From Pyruvatibacter sp. (lineage in GTDB: Bacteria; Pseudomonadota; Alphaproteobacteria; CGMCC-115125): DNA of 64,000 bases. The DNA lies in the NCBI RefSeq assembly GCF_040219635.1, contig NZ_JAVJSC010000003.1, positions 754,501 through 818,500 on the forward strand, in the 5' to 3' direction. The notes below the pieces were generated by a model. That model was not told where the DNA came from, did no database searches, and saw nothing but the letters and a program-made list of their open reading frames with translations. This document shows positions 35,389 through 43,905 of this stretch, one piece after another (positions within the stretch are counted from its first letter, which is position 1; each line of letters starts with the position of its first letter). The position numbers and the translations under genes were made by a program.

Positions 35389-36699
35389 TTATGCCTCTTG
35401 TGTGTGCCGTGTGCCCCAGTCACGCACGACCCCTACCATGGCTGACGTTATCTGCATCAGCTCGGCAGGAGAAATGACCAGCGGTGGCGTTGTATAGACG
35501 ATGTGACCGAACGGGCGGTTCCACACCCCGCGCGCAATGAACTCAGCCTTCATCCAGTCATGGTCCGTATGCGGATGAAGGTCAATAGCACCGATCGCCC
35601 CTTTAACGCGCACATCACGCACGCCCGGAAGCGCACGCGCTGGTTCAAGTTCGCGCCTGAGCTGTGCTTCAATCGCAGCAACGCGCGGGCCGGGCGGGTC
35701 ATGCTCAAACAGGTCCAGCGCCGCGTTGGCGGCAGCGCACCCAAGCGCGTTGCCCATGTAGGTCGGGCCATGCATCAGCGCGGTATCGCCCTTGTCAGAT
35801 AAAAAGGCATCGAACACATGTTGCCGCGCCAAAGTTGCCGCCAGCGGCAGCGTGCCACCTGTCAGCGCCTTTGAAAGTGTCATGATGTCCGGCACGACAT
35901 TGGCCTGTTCGCAGGCAAACAGCGTGCCCGTGCGGCCAAAGCCCGTAAAAATCTCGTCCAGTATCAAGAGCACGCCGTGCCGGTCGCAGGCAGCGCGAAT
36001 GAAGGCCAGTGTTTCGGGTGGGTGCATAATCATGCCACCTGCGCCCTGCACCAGCGGCTCCATTACGACAGCCGCAATGTCACCGCGCCGCGTTTCAAGC
36101 AACGCATCAAATGCCTGTTCACGGTCCGCTGTTGTGGGCAGGTCGGTAATGATCTGTTCTGCCAGAAGCCCCGCAAAAAGCGAGTGCATGCCTTCTTCGG
36201 GGTCACACACCGACATGGTGGCAAAAGTGTCGCCGTGATACCCGCCGGTAAACGACACAAACTGCGCACGGCCCTTCTCACCTTTGTTAATCCAGTACTG
36301 CACCGCCATCTTCATGGCGATTTCAACTGAGACCGATCCTGATTCAGAAAAAAACACCCGCGTCAGATCGCCCGGCGCAAGCGCTGCAAGCCGCGCGGCC
36401 AGTTTGTAGGCCTGTTCATGCGCCAGCCCGCCCAGCATCACATGCGGCATGGTCTCCAGTTGCCGGGCTACGGCATCGCGGATATGGGGATGGTTATAGC
36501 CATGAGCTGCGGTCCACCAGGAGGCCACTGCGTCCACCAGTTCGCGGCCGTCTTCAAGTATCAGCTTGCAGCCGTGGGTGCGGGCAATGGCAGCGGGCAG
36601 GGGCGTCGTCTGCATTTGCGTGTAGGGAAGCCAGATGTGCTCGTATCCATCGGTCAGCCAGTGCGGCGCAGCAGCGGGTGTTGGTCGCGTGTCAGCCAT
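35389..36699 (-). CDS. bioA: Adenosylmethionine-8-amino-7-oxononanoate aminotransferase
   Basis: A 436-residue class III PLP aminotransferase that converts KAPA to DAPA in biotin synthesis, using SAM as amino donor. BioA-typical signs are the N-terminal HIWLPYTQM, GRELVDAVASWWTAAHGY, SESGSVSVEIAMKMAVQYW and HGPTYMGNALGCAAANA. The PLP lysine is in TLSKALTGGTLPLA. The open frame runs to 36954, but ATG 36699 (MADTRPTPAAAPHWL) is the reasonable start. It is divergent from bioF across 112 bases. Confidence 0.95.
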   Translation of the reverse strand: MADTRPTPAAAPHWLTDGYEHIWLPYTQMQTTPLPAAIARTHGCKLILEDGRELVDAVASWWTAAHGYNHPHIRDAVARQLETMPHVMLGGLAHEQAYKLAARLAALAPGDLTRVFFSESGSVSVEIAMKMAVQYWINKGEKGRAQFVSFTGGYHGDTFATMSVCDPEEGMHSLFAGLLAEQIITDLPTTADREQAFDALLETRRGDIAAVVMEPLVQGAGGMIMHPPETLAFIRAACDRHGVLLILDEIFTGFGRTGTLFACEQANVVPDIMTLSKALTGGTLPLAATLARQHVFDAFLSDKGDTALMHGPTYMGNALGCAAANAALDLFEHDPPGPRVAAIEAQLRRELEPARALPGVRDVRVKGAIGAIDLHPHTDHDWMKAEFIARGVWNRPFGHIVYTTPPLVISPAELMQITSAMVGVVRDWGTRHTQEA

Positions 36700-36811
36700 A
36701 AAAAGCGGGAAATCCTTGAGGCAAAGTGGGTGGCAGAGCATAGTGTCGCCTGCGCATCCTACAAGAGTTGCACAGACACAATCTTGAAAACCCGGAAACA
36801 TAAGAGGGCGA

Positions 36812-37978
36812 ATGCCCAGCCTTGATGATTTTGCCCGCAGCAAACTGACGAACCTTGAAGCGCGGGGCCAGCGCCGCGATCTTACCGTCACCCGGCGTGG
36901 CCTGGCGGGCGCAGCGCAGCGCGATGGCCACGAGGTCATTTCGTTTTGCTGCAACGATTACCTCAACCTGTCGCAGCACCCCGATGTCAAACAGGCTGCC
37001 ATGCGCGCCGTGGAAACTGAGGGCGCAGGCACCGGTGCCTCGCGGCTGGTCACCGGCAATTCGCCGCTGTTTGTGCAGCTCGAGAACAAGCTGGCAGAAC
37101 TTAAGGGCACGCAGGCTGCTTTGGTTTTCGGCTCCGGCTACATGGCAAATATGGGGATAATTCCCAGCCTTGTTAGCGCCGGTGATCTGGTGCTGGCTGA
37201 CGAACTGAGCCATGCCTGCCTTGTATCCGGCTCGCGGCTTTCAGGGGCGCGGTTTCATACCTTCCGCCACAATGACATGGCGGACCTCGAAAGCCATCTC
37301 GTTCGTCTGCGCGCACAGGCCCGCAACGCGCTGATTGTAACCGATGGTGTGTTTTCGATGGACGGTGATCTCGCGCCGTTGCCTCAGTTGGCAGCTCTCG
37401 CACGCGCTCATGATGCCTGGCTGATGACGGACGACGCGCATGGTCTGGGCGTTGTGGGGGGCGGGCGCGGGTCATCCTTTGCATTTGGCGCTGACAAAAT
37501 GGACGTACCCCTGCAAATGGGTACGCTATCGAAGGCTGTGGGCGGCTATGGCGGCTATCTGTGCGCCAGCCAGCCGGTGATTGACCTGCTCAAGAGCCGC
37601 GCCCGCACGCTGGTCTATTCGACAGGTTTGCCGCCGGCCAGCATTGCCGCCGCCAGCGCCGCGCTGACCATCATCGCGGGCAACAAGTCGCTGGTGGAAA
37701 AACCCGTTGCAAACGCTGCGCAGTTTTGTAGCGAAGCCGGGTTGCCCGTGCCTCAAAGTCCGATTGTGCCGGTGCTGATAGGCGATGAGCGTGCAGCCCT
37801 CCAAGCCTCACACATACTTTTCAACGAAGGTTTCCTTGTAACCGCCATCCGCCCGCCCACAGTGCCCGCAGGCACCGCGCGGTTAAGGCTTACCTTTATG
37901 GCAGAACACACAGCAGCCGACATTTCCCGGCTGGCAAAAATAATCCGTGAACAAATTATCCGCAGGCCCGCAGCATGA
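36812..37978 (+). CDS. bioF: 8-amino-7-oxononanoate synthase
   Basis: A 388-residue alpha-oxoamine synthase (PLP) that condenses pimeloyl thioester with alanine. Family signs are FCCNDYLNLSQHPDV, GTGASRLVTGN, VTDGVFSMDGDLAPL, TDDAHGLGVVG and the PLP lysine in MGTLSKAVGGYGGYLC. Its stop overlaps the bioD start by four bases, so the two are translationally coupled. 5-aminolevulinate synthase belongs to the same family, but the adjacency to bioA and bioD supports BioF. Confidence 0.95.
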   Translation: MPSLDDFARSKLTNLEARGQRRDLTVTRRGLAGAAQRDGHEVISFCCNDYLNLSQHPDVKQAAMRAVETEGAGTGASRLVTGNSPLFVQLENKLAELKGTQAALVFGSGYMANMGIIPSLVSAGDLVLADELSHACLVSGSRLSGARFHTFRHNDMADLESHLVRLRAQARNALIVTDGVFSMDGDLAPLPQLAALARAHDAWLMTDDAHGLGVVGGGRGSSFAFGADKMDVPLQMGTLSKAVGGYGGYLCASQPVIDLLKSRARTLVYSTGLPPASIAAASAALTIIAGNKSLVEKPVANAAQFCSEAGLPVPQSPIVPVLIGDERAALQASHILFNEGFLVTAIRPPTVPAGTARLRLTFMAEHTAADISRLAKIIREQIIRRPAA

Positions 37979-38652
37979 CCGGCAAGACCTTGTTCATCAC
38001 ATCTTCCGGTACCGAAATCGGCAAGACGTATGTCACGGTCGGCCTCATCGGGGCGCTTCGCGCACGCGGCATTGGCGTCCGTGCCCTCAAACCCCTGATT
38101 ACCGAATTCACCCCGCAAACTGCGCCCGGCAGCGACACGGCGCTCATTCTCAAGGCGTTGGACGAGCCCGTGAATGACGCCACCCTGGCCGCGTGCTCTC
38201 CGTGGCGATATGCAGCCGCCCTCGCCCCCGACATGGCCGCTGCCCGCGAAGGCAAAACCGTGCCGTATGATGATGTGGTCGCCTTCTGTGCGGCACAGCG
38301 GGCAGCTAACCCGAATGATGTGCTCATTGTAGAGGGCGCAGGGGGTGTGCTGGTGCCGGTGGACGACACTCACACCATGCGTGATTTGATGGTTGCCGTT
38401 TCAGCCACACCGATTGTTGTGGTCGGCAGCTATCTGGGAACCATCAGTCATACGCTCACCGCCGTAGAGGCGCTTGAACGTTCCGGCCTGCCGCCCATGG
38501 CGGTGGTGGTAAGTGAAAGCCCGGATGCCGGCATTCCGCTGGATGAGACGTGCGCGGCCATCAGGCGCTTTCTGGGCCCCGTGCCGCTGGTGCCGCTGCC
38601 ACGCAACACCACGGCAGCATTTGCTGATCTGGCAGACCTGGTGCTGGCCTGA
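37975..38652 (+). CDS. bioD: Dethiobiotin synthetase
   Basis: A 225-residue P-loop enzyme that closes the ureido ring of dethiobiotin from DAPA, CO2 and ATP. The nucleotide loop reads SSGTEIGKTYVTVGL and the second site VEGAGGVLVPVDD. It overlaps bioF by four bases and is followed by a perfect terminator. bioB is not in this cluster. Confidence 0.95.
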   Translation: MTGKTLFITSSGTEIGKTYVTVGLIGALRARGIGVRALKPLITEFTPQTAPGSDTALILKALDEPVNDATLAACSPWRYAAALAPDMAAAREGKTVPYDDVVAFCAAQRAANPNDVLIVEGAGGVLVPVDDTHTMRDLMVAVSATPIVVVGSYLGTISHTLTAVEALERSGLPPMAVVVSESPDAGIPLDETCAAIRRFLGPVPLVPLPRNTTAAFADLADLVLA

Positions 38653-38684
38653 ACGTCCGCGCCGAAAATCAGCCTTGAATGCAA

Positions 38685-38721
38685 AAAAGGCCGGGATCAA
38701 TGAAGCTGATCCCGGCCTTTT
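38685..38721 (+). terminator. Intrinsic terminator of bioFD
   Basis: AAAAGGCCGGGATCA pairs with TGATCCCGGCCTTTT around a seven-base loop. Confidence 0.9.
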
Positions 38722-38997
38722 GGTGTTTACGAGCTACTGCCCTAATGGTGTGGATGCAGTTTGTAAAACGCCATCCGGCGCAAAAAGGACTGCTCATCCT
38801 CTGGTGTATGACCGGCGATGACGCGGCGCTCCTGGCGCGGCTGCCGCCGGGGGGTGACCCCGAGCGAAAGCCAGTACATCATATTTCTAAGCATATGTTG
38901 GCCCTCTGATAAGTGGACGCCTCAAGTACGAGACCTGAAAGACGGACGTTTGTGAACGACAAGAAGTGTCATAAAACCGTAACGTACTACCTATATA

Positions 38998-39010
38998 CGC
39001 ACAGGGTGCG
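38998..39010. promoter_or_regulatory. Operator-like site 1 (CGCAC-N3-GTGCG)
   Basis: Perfect inverted repeat CGCAC AGG GTGCG, starting directly after a TATATA element (38992-38997). A protein bound here would block the start point of the small HTH gene. Confidence 0.6.
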
Positions 39011-39028
39011 CAGAAGTCAACATAAAAG

Positions 39029-39041
39029 CGCACAAAGTGCG
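39029..39041. promoter_or_regulatory. Operator-like site 2 (CGCAC-N3-GTGCG)
   Basis: Perfect inverted repeat CGCAC AAA GTGCG. Its centre is 31 bp from that of site 1, about three helical turns, so two repressor dimers could bind on the same face. Confidence 0.6.
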
Positions 39042-39083
39042 TAAATGCGTCTTTTGAGAGCGACAAGTCAGGAAGTAAAAACC

Positions 39084-39314
39084 ATGAATGAAAAAGATTT
39101 CAAGAGTTGGCGTAAGTCTCTTGGCATGTCCCAGAAAGATGCTGCTAAAGCACTCGGCCTAAAGCCGCGCATCATTCAGTATTATGAAAAAGGAGAGCGT
39201 AATGGAGAGAAGGTAAAAGTACCCCGTTCCATTCGCCTGGCCTGCTACGCACTGTCACAAGGAGTTACAGACTATAACGGCCCAAAAGAAGGCGAAGAAG
39301 TTAACGACCGTTAA
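39084..39314 (+). CDS. Small XRE-type helix-turn-helix protein
   Basis: A 76-residue DNA-binding protein with one Cro/CI-type helix-turn-helix (WRKSLGMSQKDAAKALGLKPRIIQYYEKGER). It continues with KVPRSIRLACYALSQGV, a segment common in small phage- or plasmid-derived regulators. ATG 39084 is chosen over the frame start at 39045. GC content is clearly lower than in the flanking bio and mtgA genes. Two matching palindromes upstream (38998 and 39029) suggest autorepression. No toxin or phage gene is adjacent, so it may be a solitary remnant or act elsewhere. Confidence 0.85.
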   Translation: MNEKDFKSWRKSLGMSQKDAAKALGLKPRIIQYYEKGERNGEKVKVPRSIRLACYALSQGVTDYNGPKEGEEVNDR

Positions 39315-39377
39315 TCGATACTTGCGTGTCATATTCCGCAGAAAAAAGAGGGAAAAATTTCAAAAAGGGACTGAAAA

Positions 39378-40130
39378 TCAGGGTGTTACACAGTCCAGAA
39401 GAGGCCCTAACTGGTCAATTCTGTTGGCCACGACGCGCGCCTGACGGGTGACGTGTCCCGTAGAGGCCGTGGCGTGCAGGTCAATAGGATTTGGCAGAAT
39501 AACCGCCAGCCGTGCAGCTTCCTGCCGGGTCAGGCTTTGTGCGGATACACCGAAGTGATGCCGGGCTGCCGCTTCAATGCCAAACACCCCCGGTCCCCAT
39601 TCCGCAATGTTGAGATAGACCTCGAGTATCCGCTGCTTGGGCCATAGCGCCTCAATAAGAGTGGCGACATACAGTTCCAGCCCCTTGCGGATGTAGCTGC
39701 GCTGTGGCCACAGCATGAGGTTGCGCGCCGTCTGCATGGTAATGGTGCTGGCCCCGCCCCGTGCGCCGCCATCCAGTTCGGCCCCGGCCGCCCGCCAAAG
39801 CGCCGTCCAGTCAACCCCGCGATGGGCACAAAACCGATTGTCCTCCGATGCCAGCACCGCATACCGCACATTTGGGGCAATATCACGCAATGGCACCCAG
39901 TCGCGGCTGATCGCCTGGCCTTCCAGCAGCCTCAGCATCATGACTGACGTCACCGGCGGCGGCACGACCCGGTACAGCAAAATCAGCAGCACGGGCAGGG
40001 CAACGAACACCACCAGGAGCGCTGCCACGACCCACTCCAAGATCGACAGGTCACCATGCATCACCCGGCCGATGAAGCCGCGCCCGCGATGTCTGATGTC
40101 GTCTGAGCTGCGTGTCCGTCTGCGCGCCAA
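39378..40130 (-). CDS. mtgA: Monofunctional biosynthetic peptidoglycan transglycosylase
   Basis: A 250-residue GT51 glycosyltransferase that polymerises lipid II. An N-terminal span (EWVVAALLVVFVALPVLLILLY) anchors it. The catalytic region reads AVLASEDNRFCAHRGVD, with ASTITMQTARNLML and KGLELYVATLIEALWPKQRILEVYLNIAEWGPGVFGIEAAARHHF following. No transpeptidase domain is present. The frame between the preceding stop and the conserved part has no ATG, so the start is TTG 40130 or, less likely, ATG 40061, which would still keep the span. Confidence 0.93.
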   Translation of the reverse strand: MARRRTRSSDDIRHRGRGFIGRVMHGDLSILEWVVAALLVVFVALPVLLILLYRVVPPPVTSVMMLRLLEGQAISRDWVPLRDIAPNVRYAVLASEDNRFCAHRGVDWTALWRAAGAELDGGARGGASTITMQTARNLMLWPQRSYIRKGLELYVATLIEALWPKQRILEVYLNIAEWGPGVFGIEAAARHHFGVSAQSLTRQEAARLAVILPNPIDLHATASTGHVTRQARVVANRIDQLGPLLDCVTP

Positions 40131-40183
40131 CCGTGTGTCCGCCGATAGTCATGTTCAGGGAATGCCGCAGCATACCGCCTGAA

Positions 40184-40231
40184 CACAAACAAAAAGAAAC
40201 CGGGACCAGCATAACAGGCTGATCCCGGTTT
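40184..40231 (-). terminator. Intrinsic terminator of the HerA-like gene
   Basis: On the minus strand AAACCGGGATCAGC pairs with GCTGGTCCCGGTTT (one mismatch), followed by a T-rich tract (CTTTTTGTTTG). It lies about 75 bases after the stop of the gene at 40306. Confidence 0.75.
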
Positions 40232-40305
40232 GATTGTGGCAGACTTTTCAGGCGTCACCGGCGCCCGATCAGGCGGCTTTCATGTTCCTGAGAAAGCCCT
40301 CGATT

Positions 40306-41790
40306 TCAGCGCTTGAGTGACCCCAAAACACCGCGAATAAGTTCGCGCCCCAGCACCCGGCCCACCTGCCGAACCATTGATTTCACGAAGGCTTCAGTGG
40401 TGCTCTGGCGATTGGAGGCACGCGGACGCGCCCTGGCTTCAGCCTTCTCGCGGGCGATGCGTTCTTTCTCGGCTGTTGCGGCCTGTTCTTGCCTGGCTTT
40501 GGCCGCTTCAAGTTCGTCACGGCGCTTGCTCAAAATCTCGTAAGCAGATTCACGGTCAACCGCCGCGTCATACAGCCCGCCGACCGGGCTGCCTCCCATC
40601 GCCGCCTTGCGCTCGTCCGGCGTTGCCGGGCCGAGCCGCGAACGAGGGGGCCGAATAAGTGTACGTTCGACAATTCCGGGCACACCCTTTTCACCAAGTG
40701 TTGACGTCAGCGCCTCGCCTACGCCCAACTCCGTGATGACAGTCGCGGTATCGAGATTAGGGTTTGCCCGAAAAGTATCTGCTGCCACCCGCACGGCCTT
40801 CTGGTCGCGCGGCGTAAAGGCGCGCAACGCATGTTGAATGCGGTTACCAAGCTGGCCCAAAACCTCGTCGGGAATATCAAGCGGATTCTGCGTCACAAAA
40901 TAGATGCCAACGCCCTTGGAGCGGATCAGCTTCACCACCTGGGCAATCCGGTCCAGCAGGTGTTTGGGCGCGTCATCAAACAGCAGATGCGCTTCGTCAA
41001 AAAAGAACACCAGCTTTGGCTTGTCCGGGTCGCCTACCTCTGGCAGTTCCTCAAACAGTTCCGACATCAGCCACAGCAAAAACGTCGCATAGAGCTGCGG
41101 CGCCTGAATGAGCTTGTCAGACGCCAGTATGTTGACCTGGCCGCGCCCGTCATAGGTGGTGCGCATCAAATCCTGCAGCTTGAGTGCGGGCTCGCCAAAA
41201 AACTTGTCGCCGCCTTGCGTTTCCAGCGTCAGCAGCCGCCGCTGAATGGCGCCAATAGAGGCCCCCGTCACATTGCCGTAGCGCGCTGAAATGTCTTTGG
41301 CATTGTCGGCCAGAAATACCAGCATCTCGCGCAGGTCTTTGAGGTCAAGCAGCAGCAGGCCTTCTTCGTCGGCGATTTTGAAGGCGATCGTCAGCACACC
41401 TTCCTGCGTGTCGTTGAGCCCTAGTTGCCGCGACAGCAAAATAGGCCCCATTTCCGAAATGGTGGTGCGTACCGGGTGGCCCTGTTCACCAAACACATCC
41501 CAGAACACAACCGGATACTGAGTGAACGAATAATCATCCAGCCCGATCGTGGCCGCGCGCTTCGACAAAAAGTCTTTGGCCACGCCCGCCTGACACAGCC
41601 CCGACAGATCGCCCTTCACATCTGCCATGAACACTGGCACGCCCGCTTCTGAAAAGCCCTCCGCCAGTATCTGCAACGACACTGTCTTGCCGGTGCCGGT
41701 CGCCCCGGCAATCAACCCATGCCTGTTGGCAAGTTTAAGCGACAAATGCTGGTCAATCGTGCCGCGCCCGATAAAAAGCTGTTCGGTCAT
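40306..41790 (-). CDS. HerA-like ATPase (DUF853/YjgR family)
   Basis: A 494-residue P-loop ATPase related to the HerA/FtsK translocases. Walker A is IAGATGTGKTVSLQ, Walker B KPKLVFFFDEAHLLF, and the sensor region GIYFVTQNPLDIPDEVLGQLGNRIQHALRAFTPRDQKAV is typical of DUF853. A charged coiled-coil (ELEAAKARQEQAATAEKERIA) precedes the C-terminus. ATG 41790 is chosen. The cellular role of this family is not established, and no NurA-type nuclease is adjacent. Confidence 0.92.
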   Translation of the reverse strand: MTEQLFIGRGTIDQHLSLKLANRHGLIAGATGTGKTVSLQILAEGFSEAGVPVFMADVKGDLSGLCQAGVAKDFLSKRAATIGLDDYSFTQYPVVFWDVFGEQGHPVRTTISEMGPILLSRQLGLNDTQEGVLTIAFKIADEEGLLLLDLKDLREMLVFLADNAKDISARYGNVTGASIGAIQRRLLTLETQGGDKFFGEPALKLQDLMRTTYDGRGQVNILASDKLIQAPQLYATFLLWLMSELFEELPEVGDPDKPKLVFFFDEAHLLFDDAPKHLLDRIAQVVKLIRSKGVGIYFVTQNPLDIPDEVLGQLGNRIQHALRAFTPRDQKAVRVAADTFRANPNLDTATVITELGVGEALTSTLGEKGVPGIVERTLIRPPRSRLGPATPDERKAAMGGSPVGGLYDAAVDRESAYEILSKRRDELEAAKARQEQAATAEKERIAREKAEARARPRASNRQSTTEAFVKSMVRQVGRVLGRELIRGVLGSLKR

Positions 41791-41828
41791 GAGGTTTGCC
41801 TGTTTCAAGGTAATGCGTGTACGGAATA

Positions 41829-42710
41829 CTAGTCGTCGAGAAAGGTACGCGCCAGCGTCAAAAACTCGTCCAGCCGGTCGTGATGAACCCAGTGCCCGGC
41901 CCCTTCCACATTCACAGCCTTCGCATTCCGAAACGCCTTGATGCGGCCGTCCTCCACCGGGTCAGATGCCCAGCTGTCAGTGCCGCGCACAAGCATTACC
42001 GGCGCGTCAATGCGGCCCCAAAGTTCGTTGCTTTCGTCCGAGTCCCACCGGTCCGGCGGGAACGCCCGCACATAGTTGTCAAACTTCCACGACCACGTGC
42101 CGTCTTCATTCTGGATCATGCCGTGCACAGTGAGGTGGCGGGAGCGATCTGGGCTCAGATGCGGGTTTTCCGTCTGCATCCGCTTCACAGCGTCTTCAAG
42201 CTCCGGGTATTTGCGCGGCGTGCGGCCGGACAGCCCGCGCATCTGGTCAATCCAGCCCGACAGGCGCTCATGGGCCGGTTTGCCCGTGCGCTCCGCAATC
42301 ATCTTGGGCGGCGGTCCAAGCCCTTCGATGGCAATCAGCTTTTCAACGGTTTCAGGATAGATGCCCGCATATCGCAGCGAAATGGCGCCGCCAAACGAGT
42401 GCGCCAGAATCTTGAGCGGCGCGAGCTTCAACTGATGGATGAGTTGCGCAATGTCATACACATAGTCATTCACAAGGTAGGTGCCCCCCACCATCCACTG
42501 GCTATCACCATGCCCGCGCAGGTCCGGCGCAATGATGTGATACTCATCGCGCAGAGACTCAGCAACCCAATCCCAGTTGCGGCAATGATCCCGCCCGCCA
42601 TGCACCAACAACAGCGGTGGCGCATCCGGGTTGCCCCAATCCACATAATGCAGCCGCAGCCGCTGCGAATAATACGTGCGCGAGGCAGGCCCGATTGTGT
42701 TGGGAGACAT
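41829..42710 (-). CDS. Alpha/beta-fold hydrolase
   Basis: A 293-residue alpha/beta hydrolase. The oxyanion HG motif is LLLVHGGRDHCRNWD, the nucleophile elbow LAHSFGGAIS, and the C-terminal catalytic His is in GAGHWVHHDRLDEF. The DLRGHGDSQW segment is typical of epoxide-hydrolase and esterase groups. ATG 42710 gives a normal N-terminus. It is divergent from an amidohydrolase gene across 186 bases. Substrate is unknown. Confidence 0.9.
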   Translation of the reverse strand: MSPNTIGPASRTYYSQRLRLHYVDWGNPDAPPLLLVHGGRDHCRNWDWVAESLRDEYHIIAPDLRGHGDSQWMVGGTYLVNDYVYDIAQLIHQLKLAPLKILAHSFGGAISLRYAGIYPETVEKLIAIEGLGPPPKMIAERTGKPAHERLSGWIDQMRGLSGRTPRKYPELEDAVKRMQTENPHLSPDRSRHLTVHGMIQNEDGTWSWKFDNYVRAFPPDRWDSDESNELWGRIDAPVMLVRGTDSWASDPVEDGRIKAFRNAKAVNVEGAGHWVHHDRLDEFLTLARTFLDD

Positions 42711-42896
42711 GTCTGCAAAATCCGGATTCTCAAGAGATGTGGCACTATAGCAGAAAGCGTCGCGATACCAGTAAGGGCCGGACAGCAATGAGTTACGCCT
42801 TTTTGAGAATCCGCTTTCTGCGCGCTAGTGTAGGTGGCAATGCCGATCCGGGGCCCGCACTGCACGGACAAACCCTCAGATGAGTGAGCGCAATAC

Positions 42897-43703
42897 ATGA
42901 TCATCGATGCATGGGGTCAGCACCCCACCCTGCGCCACAGTCAGGATCCGGTGTTTGACAGCCTGCGCCGCTGGACCCGTACCGGGCCGCCAACTGAGCA
43001 ATTGCCCGTCTCCGCCACGCTCGCACTAATGGATCAGGCGAATGTGGACATGATGCTCACAAGTGCCTGGATCGCGCCGCGCAACGTCATGATCTCCAAC
43101 GACGAAGTGGCAGGATTTGTCGCCGAAGCGCCAAAGCGGCTTATGGGCGTCGGTTCGGTTGATATCTCCCGGCCTATGCAGGCAGTCCGCGAAGTACGCC
43201 ACTGCGTCCGCGAACTTGGCTTCAAGGCCATCCGCGTGCTGCCCTGGCTGTGGGAAGTGCCGCCGACGGACCGGCGGTTCTATCCGGTCTATGCCGCCTG
43301 CGTTGAAGAGGGCGTACCCTTTTGCACCCAGATTGGCCACACCGGGCCATTGATGCCCTCGGAAGTCGGCAGGCCCATCTATTTGGATCAGGTGGCGCTT
43401 GATTTCCCCGAACTCGTCATCGTCGCCGGCCACATAGGTTATCCGTGGACGGACGAAGCGATTGCCGTTGCAACCAAACACGAGAATGTCTTCATCGATA
43501 CCTCTGCCTACACCGCCAGGCGCTACCCGCCCCAACTGTTGGACTTCATGCGAGCCAATGGAGCCCGCAAGATTCTGTTTGGCACCAACTACCCCATGCT
43601 GACCCCGGCACAGGCCCTCAAAGACCTCGACACCCTCTCCCTGCCGCCTGAGGCCCGCTCAGCCTTTCTGGGACAAAACGCCCAACGCATTTTTGGCCTC
43701 TAG
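42897..43703 (+). CDS. Amidohydrolase-family (Amidohydro_2-like) metal enzyme
   Basis: A 268-residue TIM-barrel protein of the aminocarboxymuconate-semialdehyde decarboxylase/2-pyrone-dicarboxylate lactonase-like group. Barrel-end residues include His in QIGHTGPL, His in IVAGHIGYPW, then VFIDTSAY and KILFGTNYPML. The usual Asp of GSDYP is replaced by Asn (GTNYP), as in some relatives, so the exact reaction is uncertain. Known members act as decarboxylases or hydrolases in aromatic or acyl breakdown. Confidence 0.85.
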   Translation: MIIDAWGQHPTLRHSQDPVFDSLRRWTRTGPPTEQLPVSATLALMDQANVDMMLTSAWIAPRNVMISNDEVAGFVAEAPKRLMGVGSVDISRPMQAVREVRHCVRELGFKAIRVLPWLWEVPPTDRRFYPVYAACVEEGVPFCTQIGHTGPLMPSEVGRPIYLDQVALDFPELVIVAGHIGYPWTDEAIAVATKHENVFIDTSAYTARRYPPQLLDFMRANGARKILFGTNYPMLTPAQALKDLDTLSLPPEARSAFLGQNAQRIFGL

Positions 43704-43796
43704 CAGCCTGCAAATGGTGCACGGTACAGCTGGAACATGCCCTCAGGCACCTATCCATAACGGTCAGGCGCAGGCATTCTCGGCGAGTGAAGAGTT

Positions 43797-43808
43797 AAAG
43801 TGGCGCGC
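43797..43808. repeat. Direct repeat AAAGTGGCGCGC, left copy
   Basis: The same 12 bases recur at 45383-45394. The core TGGCGCGC also forms the 3' end of the tRNA-Arg gene (45452-45459 on the plus strand). The pair brackets the lower-GC methyltransferase/AlkB segment. Confidence 0.4.
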
Positions 43809-43905
43809 ACAAGCGAAAAAGTGCGAATGAGCTTTTCAACGCCTTGGCTGACTGGAATGAGCAGCTAGGTAGCTCAAAACCGGCGGATGCTTTGCCTCAC
43901 AGCCG

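Larger units (their letters stand above)
38722..39083. other. Intergenic region upstream of the small HTH gene
   Basis: About 360 bases. The first part is GC-rich with no supported gene. From about 38930 the sequence turns AT-rich and holds two copies of CGCAC-N3-GTGCG and a TATATA box just before the first copy. Confidence 0.5.

Noticed and set aside
38740..38890. Minus-strand reading ending ...FLRRMAFYKLHPHH that looks protein-like
   Set aside because: The frame is only about 48 codons long with no usable start and a stop just upstream; it is probably chance or a remnant.
40269..40320. Minus-strand reading ...SAEIEGFLRNMKAA overlapping the HerA-like gene end in another frame
   Set aside because: No open frame or start of useful length supports it; HerA-like coding in the other frame is clear.
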